DNA of 8,986 nt from Clostridium sp. (GTDB lineage Bacteria > Bacillota > Clostridia > Clostridiales > Clostridiaceae): NCBI GenBank assembly GCA_018372555.1, contig JAHAIU010000109.1:1-8986 (forward strand), given 5' to 3'. The notes under the pieces are model-generated. The model saw only the letters and a program-made list of their open reading frames with translations. It had not been told where the DNA came from and searched no databases. Shown here one piece after another: positions 5,456-8,986 of this stretch. The position numbers and the translations under genes are program-made. How positions within the stretch are numbered: position 1 is the first letter of the stretch; each line of letters opens with the position of its first letter.

Positions 5456-6004
5456 ATGGATAAGTTCAAATTAGTAGAAAAATTAAAAGATAAAGCTAAT
5501 ATTAATTACGAAGAAGCCAAGAATGTTTTAGAGAAAAATAATTGGGATATACTAGATTCCATAATATATTTAGAAGAGATAGGAAGAATTGAAAAACCTT
5601 CTGTAGGCGTGTTTTATACAAACGATAGTATGAATTATAGTAAGGAACAATTAGAAGTAACTAGTATTGTTGAGAGTAAAAAGAATAAGGAGTACAAGGG
5701 GAATTTTCAAGGAATATTTGAAACTGTATGTAGATATATAGATGATTGTAATAATATTATAATTGAGATTATTAGAAATAATACTGTAATTTTAAAGATA
5801 CCTTTAACAGTAGTTATACTACTTTTATTATTTACTTTCTGGATTACTATACCCTTAGTAATTGTAGGTTTATTCTTTGACTTAGAATTTTATATATCAG
5901 CTAAAAAAGTAAATGTAGATAAGGTTAATAAGATATCTAGTGAGATATCAAAAAGCATAAAGAAATTAAAAGAAAAAATTAAGAAGAGGTTTAATGATGG
6001 TTAA
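5456..6004 (+). CDS. membrane protein with UBA/TS-N-like domain, DUF4342-like (copy 2)
   Basis: A 182-residue paralogue of the protein at 4638 with the same layout. Residues 1-45 are the UBA/TS-N-like domain (KANINYEEAKNVLEKNNWDILDSIIYLEEIG; Trp30-Asp31 conserved). The linker (46-80) is less charged than in copy 1. Residues 83-110 are a weaker version of the pre-membrane motif: the KKGN of copy 1 is replaced by DDCNN. The hydrophobic stretch is about 112-142, with PLTVVILLLLF and IPLVIVGLFF. A strongly basic amphipathic tail (150-180) follows. It is first in an operon with the two-component genes and its 3' end overlaps the response regulator start by 8 bases, so expression is coupled. A role as sensor partner, target or modulator of the kinase is suggested by this arrangement but not shown. 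A bacterial UBA-like domain need not bind ubiquitin; protein-protein contact is the modest guess. Confidence 0.85.
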   Translation: MDKFKLVEKLKDKANINYEEAKNVLEKNNWDILDSIIYLEEIGRIEKPSVGVFYTNDSMNYSKEQLEVTSIVESKKNKEYKGNFQGIFETVCRYIDDCNNIIIEIIRNNTVILKIPLTVVILLLLFTFWITIPLVIVGLFFDLEFYISAKKVNVDKVNKISSEISKSIKKLKEKIKKRFNDG

Positions 6005-6677
6005 GATTTTAATAGTTGAAGATGAAGAAAAGATAGCTAGATTTATAGAACTAGAACTTAAACATGAAGGGTATGAAGTAATAAAGGCTAATAATGGCAG
6101 AACAGGACTAGAGATTGCAGAGAAGGGGGAAGTAGAGCTAGTTATTCTAGATGTAATGCTTCCAGAGATCAATGGCCTTGAAGTATTAAGAAGAATTAGA
6201 AAGGTTTCAGATATTCCAGTTATTATGCTTACAGCAAGAGATGCAGTTATGGATAAGGTATCAGGCCTTGATGCAGGAGCAGATGATTATGTTACAAAAC
6301 CTTTTGCTATAGAAGAATTACTTGCAAGGATAAGAACAGCTTTAAAGAAAAGGGTAGTTACAGTGAAAAAGGATGTAGATGTATTAAGCTGTGGTCCACT
6401 ATCATTAGATAAAAAGAAGCATAAGGTAGTATATAATAATACAGAGATAGAATTAACTAATAGAGAGTTTACGTTACTACAAATATTAATGGAAAATAAA
6501 AATATTGTATTAACTAGGGAAGTACTTATTGAAAAAGTATGTGGATATGATTATTTTGGAGAGACGAATGTAATAGATGTTTATATAAGGTTTTTAAGAA
6601 CAAAGATAGATGATGTTTTCAATACTAAAATTATTACTACTGTCCGTGGTGTAGGGTATGTAATAAAGGATGAGTAA
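5997..6677 (+). CDS. OmpR-family response regulator
   Basis: A 226-residue two-domain regulator. The receiver domain (1-120) has the acidic pair Glu8-Asp9 in ILIVEDE, phospho-acceptor Asp52 in ILDVMLP, switch Thr79 in MLTARD, and Lys101 in YVTKPF. The winged-helix DNA-binding domain (about 130-224) has the expected ELTNREFTLLQIL, the recognition region FGETNVIDVYIRFLRTKID and the closing TTVRGVGYVI. All key residues are intact, so normal phospho-activation is expected. GAGG seven bases upstream favours ATG 5997 over the adjacent ATG 5994. It overlaps the upstream UBA-like gene by 8 bases and the kinase gene by 8 bases. Its likely phosphodonor is that kinase. The 11-bp direct repeat at 4531 is a candidate target. 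Subfamily (PhoP-, VanR- or CutR-like) is not resolved by eye. Confidence 0.96.
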   Translation: MVKILIVEDEEKIARFIELELKHEGYEVIKANNGRTGLEIAEKGEVELVILDVMLPEINGLEVLRRIRKVSDIPVIMLTARDAVMDKVSGLDAGADDYVTKPFAIEELLARIRTALKKRVVTVKKDVDVLSCGPLSLDKKKHKVVYNNTEIELTNREFTLLQILMENKNIVLTREVLIEKVCGYDYFGETNVIDVYIRFLRTKIDDVFNTKIITTVRGVGYVIKDE

Positions 6678-7926
6678 GAAAAATAAATCTAGAAATGTAA
6701 CATCTATTGCAATAAAAATTAACTCTGTTTTTGTAAGAAAACTATTTTTTAAGTTTCTTCTTATTGATATAATTTTGGCTTTAGCTTTAATTGGCTTTTG
6801 GAGTGTTGAAAGAGAAATAAGTTATTATGGAGAGTTTGTTCAAAGTGCTAAAAGAGTACTTAATATTTTCCCTATAGAATCAGCTAACTATGAAGTTATC
6901 TGGAGTGATGGAAGGACTTTAGTTATAGATTTCACTAACTTTTTAATGAATTTAAAAAGTATAATGATGCCTATTTTAATAGTTGAAGGTGTATTTTTAT
7001 TACAAGAAATAATATTTGGAACAGCAAAAACTAGACATATTTTAAAGCCTATCGATGAGATAGCAGAAACAGCTAATAGACTTAGTAATATGGAGTTTGA
7101 TGAAGAAAAATTCCAGAGCTTAGAAGATGCTATATTAAAAATAAGTCCTGTTGCATCTAATGAAAGAATTCATATTGGAGATAGTGAACTTCAGGGGTTA
7201 GAAGACGCAATTAATAAGCTTTTAGATAGAATGAGGGATTCATATAGGCAGCAAGCAAGGTTTGTTTCAGATGCATCTCATGAACTAAGAACACCTATTT
7301 CAGTAATTCAAGGATATGCAAATATGCTAGATAGATGGGGAAAAGATGATGAAAGTGTTTTAGAAGAATCTATAACTGCAATAAAGAGTGAATCTCAAAA
7401 TATGAAGAACTTAGTTGAGCAATTATTATTTTTAGCTAGAGGTATTAATGGTAAAACTCAGCTTACAATAAAAGAGTTTTCACTAAATGATATGATTAGG
7501 GAAGTTTTTGAAGAGTCTAAAATGATAGATGAAAATCATAATTATTCATATATTGATTCAGAGGATATAAGGATAAGTGGAGATATTGGATTATTAAAAC
7601 AAACTGCAAGAATATTAGTTGAAAATGCAGCTAAATATACAGCAGAGGGAGAATCTATAGTATTTAGGAGTGGAAGAAGCAACAATGGTGAGCCATTCTT
7701 TTCTATTCAAGATAATGGTATAGGTATGGATGAGGCAGATGTACCACATATTTTTGAGCGTTTCTTTAGAGCAGATACTGCAAGGGCTAGAAAAAATGGA
7801 GGTACAGGATTAGGATTATCTATAGCTAAATGGATTATAGATAATCATAAGGGATACTTTAGTGTATTAAGTAGAAAAGAAATAGGAACAAGAATAACAG
7901 TATTTCTACCACAGAATAAGATATAA
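6670..7926 (+). CDS. HisKA sensor histidine kinase
   Basis: A 418-residue membrane kinase. After a basic N-terminus come helix 1 (about 24-44), a short external loop of roughly 50 residues (45-96), and helix 2 (about 97-116). A HAMP-like linker runs over 122-195 (LKPIDEIAETANRLSN, then ELQGLEDAINKLLDRM) with an unusually long segment between its two helices. The dimerisation domain has the phospho-acceptor His204 in FVSDASHELRTPISVI. The ATPase domain has the N box with Asn319 in LVENAAKYT, G1 with Asp348 in DNGIGM, the F box FERFFRAD and G2 GGTGLGLS. It should autophosphorylate and signal to the response regulator it overlaps. The start overlaps the regulator's end by 8 bases with no well-placed SD, so translation is probably coupled. 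The small external loop suggests sensing at or within the membrane, fitting a membrane-protein partner upstream. The ligand is unknown. Confidence 0.96.
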   Translation: MSKKNKSRNVTSIAIKINSVFVRKLFFKFLLIDIILALALIGFWSVEREISYYGEFVQSAKRVLNIFPIESANYEVIWSDGRTLVIDFTNFLMNLKSIMMPILIVEGVFLLQEIIFGTAKTRHILKPIDEIAETANRLSNMEFDEEKFQSLEDAILKISPVASNERIHIGDSELQGLEDAINKLLDRMRDSYRQQARFVSDASHELRTPISVIQGYANMLDRWGKDDESVLEESITAIKSESQNMKNLVEQLLFLARGINGKTQLTIKEFSLNDMIREVFEESKMIDENHNYSYIDSEDIRISGDIGLLKQTARILVENAAKYTAEGESIVFRSGRSNNGEPFFSIQDNGIGMDEADVPHIFERFFRADTARARKNGGTGLGLSIAKWIIDNHKGYFSVLSRKEIGTRITVFLPQNKI

Positions 7927-7936
7927 GTATTTAATT

Positions 7937-7979
7937 TAGAAGATAGTAGGATTAATAGTTCTAGTATCTTCTATTTTTT
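7937..7979 (+). terminator. Rho-independent terminator after the kinase
   Basis: TAGAAGATA (7937-7945) is exactly complementary to TATCTTCTA (7965-7973); beyond one mismatch, TAG/CTA pairing can extend the stem. T6 (7974-7979) follows. It closes the three-gene signalling operon and isolates it from ppcA. Confidence 0.85.
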
Positions 7980-8048
7980 AGTAATAAGCTATAAATTTAA
8001 ATATAGATATTTTTTTGAGAAAAGAATATTATTTTAAATAGAAATAAT

Positions 8049-8084
8049 AATTTTGCAATTTTAAAAATAAATACTTGCAAAATT
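8049..8084. promoter_or_regulatory. 10-bp inverted repeat overlapping ppcA -35, candidate operator
   Basis: AATTTTGCAA (8049-8058) and TTGCAAAATT (8075-8084) are exact reverse complements separated by 16 bases. Each arm carries the self-complementary hexamer TTGCAA, and the two hexamers are exactly 22 bases apart, about two helical turns. The right hexamer is also the promoter -35, so a bound protein would block RNA polymerase. The regulator is unknown. Confidence 0.5.
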
Positions 8085-8103
8085 CAGAAAGGTATTTTAT
8101 AAT
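8075..8103 (+). promoter_or_regulatory. sigma-A promoter of ppcA
   Basis: TTGCAA (8075-8080) and a perfect TATAAT (8098-8103) are separated by the optimal 17 bases. Transcription would begin near 8110, giving a leader of about 52 bases. GGGGG (8150-8154) seven bases before ATG 8162 is the ribosome binding site. Confidence 0.75.
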
Positions 8104-8161
8104 TTTAACACAATTAGAAAAAATAAGAAGCAACAATTAAATAAATATTGGGGGCAAATAA

Positions 8162-8986
8162 ATGAGAAGATATCCAAGTTGTATGGCAACACAACATCCA
8201 GATAATTCGCAAAAATATATAACAATACAACAAGAACCAGAAGAAGCAGTAAGAGATTTAAACTTGCAGGAAAAAGGTGGGTTAGGAATTGAAGAAGTGA
8301 TGGTTGATTTTGAAGGAAAGCTTACACCATACCATCAAACTTCACAAATAACATTAGGATTAATAAATGAGGGGTTTATTCCAGGTGAAGATGTATTTGT
8401 AACACCAAGAATTCCTAATGCAATAAAGGAGCCTGTATTTAGACAGTTAATGAGCATAATGTCATTAGTTGAAACTAATATGTTAGCTTATAAGCAAACA
8501 GGTAAGCAAGCCATTATTGAAACTATAATTCCAATGATTGAAACTGGTGAGGAATTAATAAAAATTCAAGAGAGAGTTAATTCTATAATTGAGCTTGGAA
8601 ATAAAAATTATGATATAGAATTCCCATTAAATAGTATTAAGTTAATACCACTAATGGAGGGAATTCCATCCTTAGTAAATATAGATAAAATAATTGATAA
8701 ATATTATAGACATCTTTGTAGTAAAGACTATAAATTAAAAGATTTAAGGGTAATGATTGCAAGATCAGATTCAGCTATGTCATATGGAATAGTATCTTCA
8801 GTATTAGCAGTTAGAATGGCTATTAGTAAGATTCATAAGTGGGGACAAGAAAATGACGTTGAAATAGCACCTATATTAGGTTGTGGATCTTTACCATTTA
8901 GAGGACATTTATCAGCAAAAAATATAGAAAATACTTTTAAGACTTATGCAGGAGTTAAGACATTTACTATTCAATCAGGATTAAAA
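8162..8986 (+). CDS. ppcA: archaeal-type phosphoenolpyruvate carboxylase, 3' end outside window
   Basis: The first 275 codons of an archaeal-type PEP carboxylase, which forms oxaloacetate from PEP and bicarbonate to replenish C4 acids. The frame is open to the last base of the window; full-length members are roughly 500-540 residues, so about half is seen. Recognisable stretches are the N-terminal MATQHPDN, VDFEGKLTPYHQTSQ, VTPRIPN, LIPLMEG, VMIARSDSAMSYG and GCGSLPFRGHLS, in the family order. This short enzyme class is unrelated in length to the ~900-residue bacterial Ppc; it is known in archaea and a few bacteria, including Clostridium perfringens. Compared with the first residues of many homologues (MRIPSTMATQHPDN by recall) this one reads MRRYPSCMATQHPDN, a small difference. 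It has its own promoter and stands alone after the terminator, so it is functionally unlinked to the signalling operon. Confidence 0.95.
   Translation, partial: MRRYPSCMATQHPDNSQKYITIQQEPEEAVRDLNLQEKGGLGIEEVMVDFEGKLTPYHQTSQITLGLINEGFIPGEDVFVTPRIPNAIKEPVFRQLMSIMSLVETNMLAYKQTGKQAIIETIIPMIETGEELIKIQERVNSIIELGNKNYDIEFPLNSIKLIPLMEGIPSLVNIDKIIDKYYRHLCSKDYKLKDLRVMIARSDSAMSYGIVSSVLAVRMAISKIHKWGQENDVEIAPILGCGSLPFRGHLSAKNIENTFKTYAGVKTFTIQSGLK

Noticed and set aside
4638..6004. Ubiquitin-like or phage-defence conjugation system suggested by the UBA-like domains
   Set aside because: No E1, E2, JAB or ubiquitin-like gene is nearby. The fold also matches the TS-N domain of EF-Ts, and the partners are a two-component system, so an ubiquitin role is not supported.
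5966..6172. 68-codon open frame on the minus strand
   Set aside because: Antisense to the receiver domain of the response regulator; Ser-rich product typical of a reverse frame of AT-rich coding DNA.
8104..8161. Attenuator or riboswitch before ppcA
   Set aside because: The leader is about 52 bases, A-rich and without a stable stem or terminator-like element.

Overview
The window is AT-rich, uses strong GGAGG-type ribosome binding sites and spaces its genes tightly. With an archaeal-type PEP carboxylase, a mannose-family PTS IIA and membrane proteins carrying a UBA-like domain, it looks like a chromosomal stretch of a Clostridium-type Firmicute. No phage, transposon, CRISPR, tRNA or rRNA was seen.

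Region 1 (1-2865): the 3' part of an AraC-family regulator runs rightward to 648 and meets, at a strong bidirectional terminator (677-725), a leftward three-gene amino-sugar operon. That operon reads agaS (SIS-domain aminosugar-phosphate isomerase/deaminase), then a mannose-family PTS IIA, then a small YajC-like membrane protein. No PTS IIB, IIC or IID gene is present here.

Region 2 (2866-4529): nagA (N-acetylhexosamine-6-phosphate deacetylase) is transcribed divergently from agaS. It is translationally coupled (TAATG) to an unrecognised four-helix membrane protein. NagA followed by AgaS is the expected order of steps for catabolism of GalNAc-6-P (or a related N-acetylated amino-sugar phosphate): deacetylation, then deamination/isomerisation.

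Region 3 (4530-7979): this is a membrane/signalling block. Two paralogous membrane proteins of about 181 aa each have an N-terminal UBA/TS-N-like three-helix domain and a C-terminal hydrophobic segment resembling DUF4342. The first (4638-5183) is its own transcription unit, with an exact 11-bp tandem repeat upstream and a terminator downstream. The second (5456-6004) is overlapped by an OmpR-family response regulator, which is in turn overlapped by a HisKA sensor kinase, so the three form one coupled operon ending at a clear terminator. The 11-bp repeat is the kind of site OmpR-family regulators bind, so the two-component system may control the first paralogue. This is the most unusual part of the window.

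Region 4 (7980-8986): a good sigma-A promoter, with its -35 embedded in a 10-bp inverted repeat, drives the 5' half of ppcA, an archaeal-type phosphoenolpyruvate carboxylase that runs off the window.
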